Source: Neisseriaceae bacterium (GTDB lineage Bacteria > Pseudomonadota > Gammaproteobacteria > Burkholderiales > Neisseriaceae). Taken from it: DNA of 64,000 nucleotides. The position numbers and the translations under genes are program-made. Within the stretch, counting starts at the first letter, position 1. Every line of letters begins with the position of its first letter. The notes below the pieces were generated by a model. The model worked only from the letters and a program-made list of their open reading frames with translations, had not been told where the DNA came from and did not search any database. Location: the NCBI GenBank assembly GCA_017991555.1, contig JAGOQM010000008.1:62001-126000 (forward strand), given 5' to 3'. Shown in pieces: positions 1 to 8,399 of this stretch.

Positions 1-521
1 CGGCTGCCGACTTCACGTGCCATAGACTTGGTAAAGCCCATCATGCCGGCCTTAGCCGCTGCATAGTTGGTTTGGCCGGCATTGCCCATGGTGCCCACCA
101 CCGAAGCAATGTTGATGATGCGGCCAGTACGCGCCTTCATCATGCCGCGCAAGACGGCCTTAGAAGCACGGTAAACCGACTTCAAGTTGACGTCCATGAC
201 CGAATCCCATTCGTCTTCCTTCATGCGCATCAGCAGGTTGTCTTTGGTGATGCCGGCATTGTTCACCAACACGGCCACGGGGCCAAATTCGGTGGTAATG
301 CTGTCAATTAAGGCTTCAATCGAGCCTGCTTCGCCCACGTTCAGCACACGGCCTGCGCCGCCTTGAGGCGACAGACGGTCATTGATCACGGCGGCCTGTG
401 CTTCGCTGGTGGCCGTCCCGATCACAATCGCACCCGCTTTGGCTAAGGTGGCGGCAATCGCTTCGCCAATGCCGCGAGAGGCGCCCGTTACTAAAGCTAC
501 TTTACCGGTTAAATCCAACAT
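1..521 (-). CDS. fabG: 3-oxoacyl-ACP reductase FabG (C-terminus outside window)
   Basis: NADPH-dependent reduction of 3-oxoacyl-ACP in the fatty acid elongation cycle, cytoplasmic. The first 173 residues are present; the gene runs off the left edge. A classical short-chain dehydrogenase: cofactor loop TGASRGIG at residues 12-19, NNAG at 87-90, and the catalytic Ser140, Tyr153 (in TNYAAAK) and Lys157. The ATG at 521 is preceded by AAGGA at a good distance. An ATG five bases upstream is out of frame. It is the most distal visible gene of the yceD-rpmF-plsX-fabH-fabD-fabG series and starts only 10 bp after the fabD stop, so co-transcription with fabD is very likely. Confidence 0.95.
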   Translation of the reverse strand, partial: MLDLTGKVALVTGASRGIGEAIAATLAKAGAIVIGTATSEAQAAVINDRLSPQGGAGRVLNVGEAGSIEALIDSITTEFGPVAVLVNNAGITKDNLLMRMKEDEWDSVMDVNLKSVYRASKAVLRGMMKARTGRIINIASVVGTMGNAGQTNYAAAKAGMMGFTKSMAREVGS

Positions 522-531
522 GTCATGGTCC

Positions 532-1458
532 TTATTGTGCATCAATAAATGCGGTTAAGTCTTCAGCCTTAACCAACGCAGTACACTTCACCTGATCGTT
601 AATGCGCTTACACAAACCCGCCAATACTTTACCAGGACCACATTCTGCGGCCACGGTCACGCCTTCTTCGGCCAGAAGATTCACGGTGTCGGTCCACAAC
701 ACGGGTGAATACAGCTGACGTACCAAAGCCGCCTTAATGTCGGCCGGAGCGTCAAAGCTGGCCACGTCGGCATTGTGAATCACCCGAATTTGAGGCGTGT
801 GTACGGTCACGTCGGCCAACGCCGCCGCCAGTTTTTCTGAGGCGCCTTTTAAAAGGCTGCTGTGGGCGGGCACCGACACCGGCAGTGGCAAAGCACGCTT
901 GGCGCCTTTTTCTTTCGCCAACGCCATCGCACGGTTCACCGCTTCGGTTTGGCCCGCAATCACCACTTGGCCAGTGGCGTTAAAGTTCACCGCTTCCACC
1001 ACATCGCCCTGAGCCGCTTCGGCACACACCGCTTTGACGTCGTCATCCGACAGGCCCAATACCGCCGCCATGGCGCCTTCGCCTACCGGCACTGCCGCCT
1101 GCATCAGCTCGGCACGCAAGCGCACCAGCTTCACCGCATCGGCAAAATCAAGGCTACCGGCCGCCACTAAAGCGGTGTATTCGCCCAGGCTATGACCCGC
1201 CATCACCGTTGGTGCTTTACCCCCGGCGGCCAAATAGGCGCGGTAGGTGGCCACACCGGCCACCAGCATCAACGGCTGAGTGTTCACGGTTTCATTAATC
1301 ACGGCAGCATCTTCGCCGTTCATCATCGCCCACAGGTCTTGGCCCAAAGCGGCAGACGCTTCGGCAAAAGTTTCCTTAACGACGGCAACGCCGTCAAAAC
1401 CAGACATCATATTGAGGCTCTGCGAGCCCTGTCCTGGAAAAAAGAAGGCCAAAGCCAT
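532..1458 (-). CDS. fabD: malonyl-CoA:ACP transacylase FabD
   Basis: Transfers malonyl from CoA to acyl carrier protein, supplying the elongation units used by FabH and the other condensing enzymes. It has the N-terminal FFPGQGSQS motif, the nucleophile in GHSLGEY (Ser90) and the catalytic His199 (VPAHS), and is about 308 aa, the usual FabD length. The frame is open 12 codons further upstream. I chose the ATG at 1458 because an AAAGGA Shine-Dalgarno lies 5 nt before it, whereas the alternative ATG at 1464 directly abuts that SD. The sequence is closely Neisseria-like. It sits between fabH and fabG in a lipid synthesis operon. Confidence 0.95.
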   Translation of the reverse strand: MALAFFFPGQGSQSLNMMSGFDGVAVVKETFAEASAALGQDLWAMMNGEDAAVINETVNTQPLMLVAGVATYRAYLAAGGKAPTVMAGHSLGEYTALVAAGSLDFADAVKLVRLRAELMQAAVPVGEGAMAAVLGLSDDDVKAVCAEAAQGDVVEAVNFNATGQVVIAGQTEAVNRAMALAKEKGAKRALPLPVSVPAHSSLLKGASEKLAAALADVTVHTPQIRVIHNADVASFDAPADIKAALVRQLYSPVLWTDTVNLLAEEGVTVAAECGPGKVLAGLCKRINDQVKCTALVKAEDLTAFIDAQ

Positions 1459-1511
1459 AGTCATCCTTTCGTGTGCTTGACGCCTAACCGTCAAAGCAAC
1501 TGCTAAATATA

Positions 1512-1553
1512 GACATAGGCTGCCCGAATACTCAGGCAGCCTATGATTGTTTT
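1512..1553 (-). terminator. 14-bp inverted repeat between fabH and fabD
   Basis: CATAGGCTGCCCGA and TCAGGCAGCCTATG face each other across a 4-nt loop; 13 of 14 positions are Watson-Crick and one is G-U. It follows the fabH stop on the minus strand. There is no good T-run, so it may be a weak or Rho-assisted attenuator, or a structural repeat. Both arms are 11/12 matches to AGGCTGCCTGAA, a DNA-uptake-sequence dialect known in some Neisseriaceae. Confidence 0.5.
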
Positions 1554-1556
1554 CGA

Positions 1557-2519
1557 TTAATAACGAACCAACACCGCACCCCAGGCAAAACCACCACCAA
1601 TGCCTTCTAGCAATAGGTTGTGGCCACGCTGAATGCGGCCATCTTTGACGCCTCGATCGAGCGCCAGAGGAATCGACGCGGCAGAGGTGTTGCCGTGCTC
1701 GGCAACGGTCAAAATGACCTTGTCCATAGACAACCCTAGGTGGCGCGCCGTGCTTTCAATAATGCGTAGGTTGGCCTGATGTGGCACCACCCAGTCAACC
1801 GAGTCTGCGTCTAAGCCCGCCATGGTCAGCACTTCTTCACCAACCTTCGCCAAAGCTTTCACCGCAAATTTAAACACCGCCGGACCATCCATATACAAGA
1901 AAGGATCGCCCACCACGGTGCCATTAGCCACCACGCCTGGGGTTTGTAAAATGTGGTTATAACGGCCATCGGCCGCCAGCTTGGCGTGCATGATGCCAGG
2001 CTCATCCGCCGCTTCCAACACCACCGCACCAGCGCCATCGCCAAACAGCACACAGGTACGACGATCGTCCCAGTTTAAAAGACGGCTAAAGGTTTCGGCG
2101 CCAATGACCAAAGCTTTGGTGGCCATTCCAGTGCGGATGTAGTTATTCGCCGTCACCAGCGCGTACATAAAGCCGGCACACACCGCCTGCACGTCAAAAG
2201 CGGCACAGCCATTGGTGATGCCCAACTTGTCTTGCACCAAGCACGCAGTGCTGGGGAAGGTCATGTCAGGGGTGGCGGTCGCCACAATGATGAGGTCGAT
2301 GTCGTTCGCATCGATATTGGCGTGGGCCAAAGCGGCTTTGGCCGCCGCCACTGCAAGGTCGCTGGTTTGTTCACCCGCCGCCGCAATGTGGCGGGTTTTG
2401 ATGCCGGTGCGGCTCACAATCCATTCGTCAGACGTCTCGACTCGCTTGGATAGTTCTTCATTGGTCAAGCACTGGCTAGGCAAATAGCTGCCCGTACCCA
2501 TGATTTTAGCAAATTTCAT
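1557..2519 (-). CDS. fabH: 3-oxoacyl-ACP synthase III FabH
   Basis: Initiating condensing enzyme: joins acetyl-CoA with malonyl-ACP to start fatty acid synthesis. 320 aa, the normal bacterial FabH length. The catalytic triad is visible as Cys114 (AVCAGF), His247 (PHQAN) and Asn277 (HGNTSAAS), with the C-terminal glycine-rich GIGGGFAWG. Its ATG follows plsX by 38 bp. A second, longer KAS III homologue exists at 47.1 kb; this one, in the plsX-fabH-fabD cluster, is the expected housekeeping enzyme. Confidence 0.96.
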   Translation of the reverse strand: MKFAKIMGTGSYLPSQCLTNEELSKRVETSDEWIVSRTGIKTRHIAAAGEQTSDLAVAAAKAALAHANIDANDIDLIIVATATPDMTFPSTACLVQDKLGITNGCAAFDVQAVCAGFMYALVTANNYIRTGMATKALVIGAETFSRLLNWDDRRTCVLFGDGAGAVVLEAADEPGIMHAKLAADGRYNHILQTPGVVANGTVVGDPFLYMDGPAVFKFAVKALAKVGEEVLTMAGLDADSVDWVVPHQANLRIIESTARHLGLSMDKVILTVAEHGNTSAASIPLALDRGVKDGRIQRGHNLLLEGIGGGFAWGAVLVRY

Positions 2520-2557
2520 TCGTTTTTATCTTTCTCACTATTGCTCAAGCGGTTCGC

Positions 2558-3622
2558 TTATTCTGCTGTGCTCGAACCAAGCGTCGCCTCTTGCTGTGCT
2601 TGCCTATCGGCCAAGCGCGTCATTTGCGCGGTCATGCCCGCTTCCAATGCATTTAAAATACCGGCTTTGGCTTCGACATACGCCTCTTGTAAGGCGAACG
2701 CAAAGCCCACCTCGTCGGTACCGCCGTGGCTTTTCACCACCACGCCGCGCAGGCCCAAAAAGATGGCCCCATTATAACGTCGGGCATCGGCACGATTTTT
2801 GAAGGCATTCAGAACCGGCAATGCCAACAAACCACACAGCTTGGTCAACAGATTACGTTTAAATTCCGCCTTAATAAACGTGGCGAACATTTTGGCAATG
2901 CCTTCACTGGCTTTTAAGGCCACATTGCCCACAAAACCATCGGTGGCGATCACATCAACGTCGCCGGTGTAAATGTCATCCCCTTCTACGTTGCCCACGT
3001 AGTTAAGGTCGGTGAGTTGAAACAGCTGATGTGCTTCTTTGACCACTGTGGTGCCTTTAATGTCTTCGGTCCCAATATTCAACAGGCCCACGCTGGGGTT
3101 CTGCTTTTCAGGATGCAGGGCACGAACCAGCTCTGCGCCCATCATGCCAAACTGAACCAGCTGCTCGGCAGTGCATTCAATATTGGCGCCCAAATCCAAC
3201 ACACAGGTTAATGTGCCTTTGGCATTGGGCATAAATTTCGCAATGGCGGGTCTGTCGACGCCGCTCAGGGTTTTCAGGACGTAGCGCGCCGTGGCCATTA
3301 AGGCCCCGGTATTGCCCGCAGACACCGCCGCATCCGCCCGTGCTTCTTTCACTTCATTGATGGCCAAGCGCATGGACGACTGCTTTTTGTTTTTAAGCGC
3401 CAACTGCGGCGACTCATCCATCTCTACCACTTCACTGGCATGCTGTACTTCAATCCGATCCATCGGCGCACCAGCGGCCGTTAAAGCCTCTTGAACGCGA
3501 TCTTGGTCGCCCACCATAATGAGGCGAGCATCGGTATTTCTTTTCAGAAATGAAACGGCGGCAGGTACGGTGACGCTTAAACCAAAATCACCGCCCATGG
3601 CATCTACTGCAATGGTTATCAT
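2558..3622 (-). CDS. plsX: phosphate acyltransferase PlsX
   Basis: Makes acyl-phosphate from acyl-ACP for PlsY in phospholipid synthesis, a peripheral membrane enzyme. 354 aa, the family's usual length, starting with the family hallmark [13 protein letters not shown] and containing [10 protein letters not shown] and LLNIGTED. The frame is open for 40 further codons upstream, but those residues do not look like PlsX, so I placed the start at 3622. No strong Shine-Dalgarno is visible there. Upstream lies the rpmF terminator and an AT-rich stretch that could hold its own promoter. Confidence 0.93.
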   Translation of the reverse strand: MITIAVDAMGGDFGLSVTVPAAVSFLKRNTDARLIMVGDQDRVQEALTAAGAPMDRIEVQHASEVVEMDESPQLALKNKKQSSMRLAINEVKEARADAAVSAGNTGALMATARYVLKTLSGVDRPAIAKFMPNAKGTLTCVLDLGANIECTAEQLVQFGMMGAELVRALHPEKQNPSVGLLNIGTEDIKGTTVVKEAHQLFQLTDLNYVGNVEGDDIYTGDVDVIATDGFVGNVALKASEGIAKMFATFIKAEFKRNLLTKLCGLLALPVLNAFKNRADARRYNGAIFLGLRGVVVKSHGGTDEVGFAFALQEAYVEAKAGILNALEAGMTAQMTRLADRQAQQEATLGSSTAE

Positions 3623-3755
3623 ATATAATCTATTTGACGCGAAAAGGTGAAGCTTATCATGAGCGCTTTTGCCTATACAAGCAAACATCGACGCACTCTT
3701 TTGCATAAAATCAGTAAACTTCTGAAAAATGCAGTGAATCACCTTAATCTATATA

Positions 3756-3784
3756 ACAATAGATTATTTATTCTAAAATTTCAA
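3756..3784 (-). promoter_or_regulatory. possible plsX promoter
   Basis: On the minus strand, TTGAAA followed about 17 nt later by TATTGT, in an AT-rich stretch between the rpmF terminator and plsX. It matches sigma-70 consensus only partly, and no conservation can be judged from one sequence. Confidence 0.3.
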
Positions 3785-3792
3785 GCAAATAC

Positions 3793-3835
3793 AAAAAAGC
3801 CAGAACTGTCTCTTATCGAGGCATGATCTGGCTTA
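3793..3835 (-). terminator. rpmF terminator
   Basis: AAGCCAGA and TCTGGCTT arms with a loop of about 20 nt, followed on the minus strand by TTTTTT. It lies just after the rpmF stop and would separate or attenuate transcription into plsX. Confidence 0.7.
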
Positions 3836-3848
3836 ATTTCTTAAAAGC

Positions 3849-4028
3849 TTATTCGCCTTTAACTTTAACCACTTTACGACCGCGGTAAGTACCGTTAGGT
3901 GAAATGTGGTGACGCAAGTGGATTTCACCCGTTGTTGGCTCAGTAGCCAATGCAGGTGCAGTCAATGCATCGTGTGAGCGGTGCATACCACGTTTTGAAG
4001 GTGATTTTTTGTTTTGTTGAACGGCCAT
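3849..4028 (-). CDS. rpmF: 50S ribosomal protein L32
   Basis: Small structural protein of the large ribosomal subunit, 59 aa. Translating the minus strand gives [20 protein letters not shown] at the N-terminus, the typical L32 start, and a basic C-terminus ending KVVKVKGE. The zinc-binding cysteines found in some L32 proteins are absent, as in many Proteobacteria. An AGGAGC Shine-Dalgarno lies 6 nt before the ATG. It sits between yceD and plsX, the order common across Proteobacteria, and is followed by a clear terminator. Confidence 0.95.
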   Translation of the reverse strand: MAVQQNKKSPSKRGMHRSHDALTAPALATEPTTGEIHLRHHISPNGTYRGRKVVKVKGE

Positions 4029-4055
4029 GTTGATGCTCCTAATAAAGTAAAATAG

Positions 4056-4559
4056 TTACTGGCTTTTCCTAAGCCCCGCCAGTACCGCAAATGGATTGGG
4101 TTTATCACGATTGACCTTAGCCAACTGCTCATTGTCACAATCATCATGCATAGGCGAAAACGGTAATGCCATAATAATTTGATCTTCAACCAACGAATAA
4201 ACGTTTAATTCCGGCTCATACAAAATCCCGTCTAAGTCGGGGTCTTGCAGCATGGCCTCATCTAATGAGGCTTCATCATCAAATAAAACAATGCGCGCAG
4301 ATTCATCCAAAACAAAAGCCTTCGGTTGCATACACCGTTGGCAAGTCAAGCTGAAATGAGCTTGCACAGTTAAGTCTAGGTAAGCACGCTGCCACTTATC
4401 CACTCCGCCCTTAAGGCTGAACGAACAAACGCCGTCGTGATTAACTATGTATTCGTGTTTACTCACCCGTTCATCTAGTTGGGCTAAAGGCACTTCGGCC
4501 TCAATAATTTGGGCAGATTGCGCAAAAGCCTTCGGGTCGATCAAATTAATGTTTAACAT
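4056..4559 (-). CDS. yceD: YceD (DUF177) 23S rRNA accumulation protein
   Basis: 167-aa DUF177 protein. In E. coli and plants, family members are needed for 23S rRNA accumulation; the gene is almost always just upstream of rpmF, as here (27 bp gap). Visible features are the CQRCMQP motif in the middle and the acidic C-terminal half with LPFSPMHDDC and NPFAVLAGL. No good Shine-Dalgarno precedes the ATG, and a strong-looking promoter lies so close that the transcript would have almost no leader. First gene of the lipid operon. Confidence 0.88.
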   Translation of the reverse strand: MLNINLIDPKAFAQSAQIIEAEVPLAQLDERVSKHEYIVNHDGVCSFSLKGGVDKWQRAYLDLTVQAHFSLTCQRCMQPKAFVLDESARIVLFDDEASLDEAMLQDPDLDGILYEPELNVYSLVEDQIIMALPFSPMHDDCDNEQLAKVNRDKPNPFAVLAGLRKSQ

Positions 4560-4570
4560 AAATCGGGCAT

Positions 4571-4598
4571 GATATAATCTTTACCCTTACATTGTCAA
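4571..4598 (-). promoter_or_regulatory. sigma-70-type promoter for yceD-rpmF operon
   Basis: On the minus strand a perfect TTGACA (-35, plus-strand 4593-4598) lies 16 nt before TATATC (-10, 4571-4576). The predicted start near 4564 is only about 5 nt before the yceD ATG. The same intergenic region must also drive maf in the other direction. Confidence 0.6.
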
Positions 4599-4616
4599 TT
4601 TGCTTGCGACTTTTTT

Positions 4617-5204
4617 ATGAAGAATACCACACTTGTTTTGGGTTCAAGCTCGGTTTTTCGCCAAGCGCAGCTCAAAACCCTGGGCTTAAGCTTTACCATC
4701 GCCAAGCCTAACTGTGACGAAACCCCTCTGGCCAATGAGTCAGCCCACGACACCGCCTTACGCCTGGCCGTCGGCAAAGCCCAATCTCTAGCCAATGCCC
4801 ACCCCCATAGCCTCATCATCGGCGCCGACCAGGTCGCCTTTGTGGGCAACCAGCAGTTGGGCAAGCCCATGAGCGCCGACAAAGCCTTCGCCATGTTACA
4901 GCACACCAGCGGTAAAGTACTCACCTTTTACAGCGCCCTGTGCCTTTTAAACACCGACACGCTCGCGTTGCAACAACACGTCGACGTGACCGAGGTGACC
5001 ATGCGCGCCCTGAGCGACGCCACCATTAAGGCCTACCTAGCCCGCGAGCCCGACGCCATCTACTGCGCTGGCGCAGCCAAAAGCGAAGGCCTCGGTGCGG
5101 CGCTGATCCAACGCATCCACAGCGAAGACCCCAATGCCTTAATCGGCCTCCCTATTTTTAAACTCATTGATTTTCTGGCCAACGAAGGAATCCATCCACT
5201 ATGA
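4617..5204 (+). CDS. Maf-family nucleotide pyrophosphatase (YceF-like)
   Basis: Maf/Ham1-fold house-cleaning enzyme that hydrolyses non-canonical nucleoside triphosphates; the YceF branch acts on 7-methyl-GTP. 195 aa, full length. Visible are the N-terminal LGSSSVFRQ motif (family consensus LASxSPRR), CDE at 33-35, the catalytic-region IGADQVA, and GKP around residue 82. Divergent from yceD. Its stop overlaps the start of the next gene by 4 nt (ATGA), so the two are translationally coupled. The YceF/7-methyl-GTP assignment rests on overall similarity; a YhdE-type dTTP/UTP pyrophosphatase is less likely. Confidence 0.85.
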   Translation: MKNTTLVLGSSSVFRQAQLKTLGLSFTIAKPNCDETPLANESAHDTALRLAVGKAQSLANAHPHSLIIGADQVAFVGNQQLGKPMSADKAFAMLQHTSGKVLTFYSALCLLNTDTLALQQHVDVTEVTMRALSDATIKAYLAREPDAIYCAGAAKSEGLGAALIQRIHSEDPNALIGLPIFKLIDFLANEGIHPL

Positions 5205-5908
5205 GCCTAGGCACTCTATACCTCATCCCCACCCCTTTAGGCGATGAGCAGCAAGCATGGCTATTGCCGCACGAACAAAGCCAGGTCACCCACATCACCC
5301 ACTTTGTGGTTGAGGCCGAAAAAACTGCCCGCAAACACCTTAAGGCCATGGGCGTGACCACCCCCATTCGCGAACTCGACCTGCAAACCCTCAACGAGCA
5401 CAGCGACGACAAGGCCCTACCCGAGTTAATTAAACCACTCTTGGCCGGCCACGACGTAGGCCTTGTCAGCGAAGCTGGCTGCCCCGCCATTGCCGACCCT
5501 GGCGCCAACCTAGTTGCCCTGGCGCATAAAAAAGGCATCGCCATTAAGCCACTCATGGGCGCCTCCAGTATTTTCTTGGCTTTAATGGCCTCTGGCGCCA
5601 ACGGCCAAAGCTTTACCTTTAAAGGCTATTTACCCGCCGACAAGGCCGAACGCCTGAAGGCCCTCAAACAGCTAGAGCAAACCTCACAAAAAAACAATGA
5701 AACCCAAATTTTCATTGAGACGCCCTACCGTAACCAGGCCGTGCTAGAAGACGCTTTAGCCAGCCTCGCCCCCAGCACGCGCTTATGCATTGCCTGCGAC
5801 CTGACCTTGCCCAGCCAAACCATCATCAGCCAAACCGTGGCCAACTGGCCCAAAAACTTACCCAACCTCCACAAGCGGCCCTGCATTTTCATCATTCACC
5901 ACCAATAA
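5201..5908 (+). CDS. RsmI-like SAM-dependent methyltransferase (tetrapyrrole methylase fold)
   Basis: 235-aa protein of the tetrapyrrole methylase superfamily, related to RsmI (16S rRNA C1402 2'-O-methyltransferase) but shorter (RsmI is about 285 aa) and divergent. Motifs: N-terminal LYLIPTPLG (RsmI: LYxVxTPIGN), then VSEAGCPAIADPG near residue 90, GASSIFLALMASG near 125, and IETPYRN near 177, all positioned as in RsmI. The C-terminal RsmI extension is missing. It overlaps maf by 4 nt. I infer a paralogue of RsmI whose substrate is not evident; a true RsmI may lie elsewhere in the genome. Confidence 0.8.
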   Translation: MSLGTLYLIPTPLGDEQQAWLLPHEQSQVTHITHFVVEAEKTARKHLKAMGVTTPIRELDLQTLNEHSDDKALPELIKPLLAGHDVGLVSEAGCPAIADPGANLVALAHKKGIAIKPLMGASSIFLALMASGANGQSFTFKGYLPADKAERLKALKQLEQTSQKNNETQIFIETPYRNQAVLEDALASLAPSTRLCIACDLTLPSQTIISQTVANWPKNLPNLHKRPCIFIIHHQ

Positions 5909-6495
5909 ATTGATGGTTTGCTGCTAGGCTCATTGTTGGTTTAAATGCCTTAGTGGCAAGGCCACAGGGCAGCTCATGCCACAGCGGGGTGGTTTTCGTA
6001 GGATGGGTCGTGGCCTTGGGTTTACATGATGTGATGCAGTAAAGCCGGTGGGGAGGCTCTGCCCCCCTACAGCTGCTGGTCGGGGTCAAACAAAACCATG
6101 ATTTTTTGTTCGAACAAAACCCAGCGTATATAGCCAGATACTTTAAACTCACCACGCTTGCTCTTAGGTGAAGTACCGTTCCCCTTTTAGCCGCCAAGGC
6201 GGTTCGTGCGGGGCCGGGGCTTTAAGGCAAAGCTGTTTGAGTATTTGGCCGCAGGCCCAAATAGGAGTTTTTGCCGCCGGCCCCGTGCGGGCCAACGAGG
6301 GCACCCGCAAAGCGGGCGGATAAAGTGGGGTGGTTTTTCTTTACTTCGTTTCTTTTTGACATCAAAAAGAAACGATGGCGCCCTACAAGGCGAAACCCAA
6401 CGACTGATCAATAGCGATGTTGCCGAAGCATGAATGATTTTGAAAGGCTGCTTTTGGGTAAATAGGACTTGAGTTTGAGCGTTTGTTTCGCCTAA
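5909..6495 (+). repeat. non-coding dispersed-repeat-like block
   Basis: About 590 bases without a convincing gene. It contains stretches that look like the recurrent intergenic elements seen in many proteobacterial genomes: a GTAGGATGGGTCGTGG-type segment near 5997, a GC-rich GGGGAGGCTCTGCCCCCC hairpin at 6052-6069, and from 6183 to about 6433 a segment carrying a 75-codon frame (6206-6433) with arginine/glycine-rich low-complexity translation. TTTCTTTTTGACATCAAAAAGAAA forms a palindrome at 6348-6371. The block ends where IS3 transposase homology begins. That it is multi-copy is an inference from pattern memory and was not measured here. Confidence 0.5.
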
Positions 6496-7041
6496 GGCGA
6501 CGTTGGCCAGACCGCACCCAATTTGTTGCAGCGCCAGTTCAGTGCAGAAGGCCCTAATCAAAAGTGGGTGACTGATGTGACGGAATTTAAAGTGCTTAAT
6601 GAGAAGCTTTATTTATCACCCATTTTAGATTTATATAATGGTGAAATTATAGCCTTTGCGCTTTCAAAGCATCCGGTGTTTAAGATGGTTAAAAACATGT
6701 TGATGGATGCATTTGGTAAATTAAAAGCGTCGGATAAGCCTTTGATTCACTCAGATCAGGGGCGGCAATATCGGATGGATGAATACAGACATTTATTGGC
6801 CAGTAAAGGACTGATACAAAGCATGTCGCGCAAGGGCAATTGCCTTGATAATGCAGTCATAGAAAGCTTCTTTGGTCTATTGAAAACAGAATGCTTCCAT
6901 AAGCAAAAGTTTACATCCATAGATCACTTGGCTAGTGTGATTAAACAGTCTATTCATTATTATAATAACGAGAGAATCAAACTTAAATTAAAAGGACTGA
7001 GCCCTGTGCAATACAGAATTCAGTCCTTCGAAGCCGCTTAA
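6496..7041 (+). pseudogene. IS3-family transposase OrfB, N-terminally truncated
   Basis: Integrase-core (rve) domain of an IS150-like transposase. The DDE residues are in DVTEF, HSDQG and ESFFG, followed by the family C-terminus NNERIKLKLKGLSPVQYR, so the catalytic core is complete. About 100 N-terminal residues of the usual 280 or so, plus the OrfA helix-turn-helix, are absent. A TTG at 6523 could in principle start a 172-aa product, but homology extends upstream of it. AT content is higher and codon use differs from the flanking core genes, as expected for an acquired element. Confidence 0.85.
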
Positions 7042-7070
7042 TAACCGTCCAACTTTATGGGGTCAGTTCA
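6496..7070 (+). mobile_element. 5'-truncated IS3-family (IS150-like) insertion sequence
   Basis: Only the right part of the element remains. Homology to the IS150-type OrfB begins at about 6496, in the frame GDVGQTAPNLLQRQF directly after an in-frame TAA. The right terminal inverted repeat is intact at about 7045-7070 (CCGTCCAACTTTATGGGGTC, then AGTTCA). OrfA and the OrfB N-terminus are missing, and no matching left repeat is seen upstream. The remnant sits between the repeat block and the 3' end of amiC and cannot transpose by itself. Confidence 0.85.
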
Positions 7071-7109
7071 TTTTTCGCAGCTTTTTTTGATTCAACCACA
7101 AGGCATGGC

Positions 7110-8399
7110 TTAACGCCGTGCGATCACCGCACCTTGCTTAATGTACTGATTCACCCCATTCACAATGGCCTGCGCCATTTTGGTACGGAACGCAGCCGTT
7201 TTCAACAACCCTTCTTCCGTAGGGTTAGAAATAAAGGCCGTCTCCACCAAAATCGACGGAATGTCCGGCGCCTTCAGCACCGCAAAGCCAGCCTGCTCTA
7301 CTTGACCACGATGCAGTTTGTTCACGCCTTCCAACTGTTTCAACACTAGACCACCCAGCTTCAAGCTGTCATTAATGGTGGCGGTTTGGGTTAAATCCAA
7401 CAACGTACGGTCTAAATAAGCATCCCCGGTCTTGGCCTTCACCCCACCGATCAGGTCGGCGTCATTTTGCGTTTGCGCTAAAAAGCGCGCTTGGCTACTG
7501 GTGGCGCCTTTTTCACTCAGCGCAAACACGCCAGTACCGCGCGCAGACGGATTGGTAAAGGCGTCGGCATGAATCGATATAAAAATGTCGGCCTTTTGCT
7601 TACGTGCCTTGGCCACCCGCACGCTGAGCGGGATGAACACGTCTTCGTTACGGGTCATGTAGGTTTTGACATTGCCCTGACGATCAAACAGGCGCTTCAC
7701 TTCACGCGCCACCTGCAACACCACGTCTTTTTCACGCAGCTTAGATGGCCCAATGGCGCCCGGATCTTCCCCGCCATGACCAGGATCGAGCATCACGACT
7801 AAGGGACGATTGCTCGTCACAGGCTGCTTCGGCGTCACCACCGCTTCGACCTTAGGCTGGGTCTTGGGCACGCTCGGCGAAGAGCCATCCTTGCTCATTT
7901 TGCCTTTGTTGTAATCTTCTAACAGTGCCAACAGCGGATCCGACTCTTCGGCGCTGTTCTTAGGGTATAAGTCGACCACCAAACGGTGTTTGAATTCCGC
8001 AATCGGCTTCAAAGTAAACACCTGCGGGTTAATCGGCTCTTTTAATTCGAACACCACCCGCACCACATCTGGGCTAAATTGGGCCGCACGCGCCACCTTA
8101 ACGTAAGGGTCAAACGCCAGCACTTTGGTGCTGATGGTTTGCATCGGCTCATTCAACGCCACACCCTCGATGTCCAACACCATGCGGCGAGGGTTATCGA
8201 GCTCAAAATGCTTATAGGTCACGGGTTCTGAGGATTCTATGGTAATGCGCGTATACGAAGAGGCAGGCCAAATGCGCACGGCCACGACGCTAGACTTAAT
8301 GCCCTGCGCATGCCCAACTCGGCTCACACTCAGCACCAAACCCCCAGCAACAGACCCTAAAAAATGACGGCGTGTCAGTTTAACCATGTGTTCAGACAT
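7110..8399 (-). CDS. amiC: N-acetylmuramoyl-L-alanine amidase AmiC
   Basis: Periplasmic zinc amidase that splits septal peptidoglycan during daughter-cell separation. 429 aa. A Tat signal is visible at the N-terminus (LTRRHFLGSVAGG, cleavage after GHAQ), then an AMIN domain (about 35-140), a linker, and an Amidase_3 domain (about 200-420) with zinc and catalytic residues in LDPGHGGEDPGA, the Glu of LREKDV, ISIHADA and ILVETAF. The start at 8399 overlaps tsaE by 25 nt and has AGG 7 nt upstream; a Met four codons later is an alternative. The tsaE-amiC pairing is typical of Beta- and Gammaproteobacteria. Confidence 0.93.
   Translation of the reverse strand: MSEHMVKLTRRHFLGSVAGGLVLSVSRVGHAQGIKSSVVAVRIWPASSYTRITIESSEPVTYKHFELDNPRRMVLDIEGVALNEPMQTISTKVLAFDPYVKVARAAQFSPDVVRVVFELKEPINPQVFTLKPIAEFKHRLVVDLYPKNSAEESDPLLALLEDYNKGKMSKDGSSPSVPKTQPKVEAVVTPKQPVTSNRPLVVMLDPGHGGEDPGAIGPSKLREKDVVLQVAREVKRLFDRQGNVKTYMTRNEDVFIPLSVRVAKARKQKADIFISIHADAFTNPSARGTGVFALSEKGATSSQARFLAQTQNDADLIGGVKAKTGDAYLDRTLLDLTQTATINDSLKLGGLVLKQLEGVNKLHRGQVEQAGFAVLKAPDIPSILVETAFISNPTEEGLLKTAAFRTKMAQAIVNGVNQYIKQGAVIARR

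Noticed and set aside
3623..3742. 40-codon N-terminal extension of plsX
   Set aside because: Residues are not PlsX-like and the family begins at [11 protein letters not shown]; treated as untranslated upstream region.
6187..6561. 124-codon minus-strand frame over the repeat block and IS edge
   Set aside because: Crosses the IS breakpoint and reads low-complexity sequence; no homology pattern.
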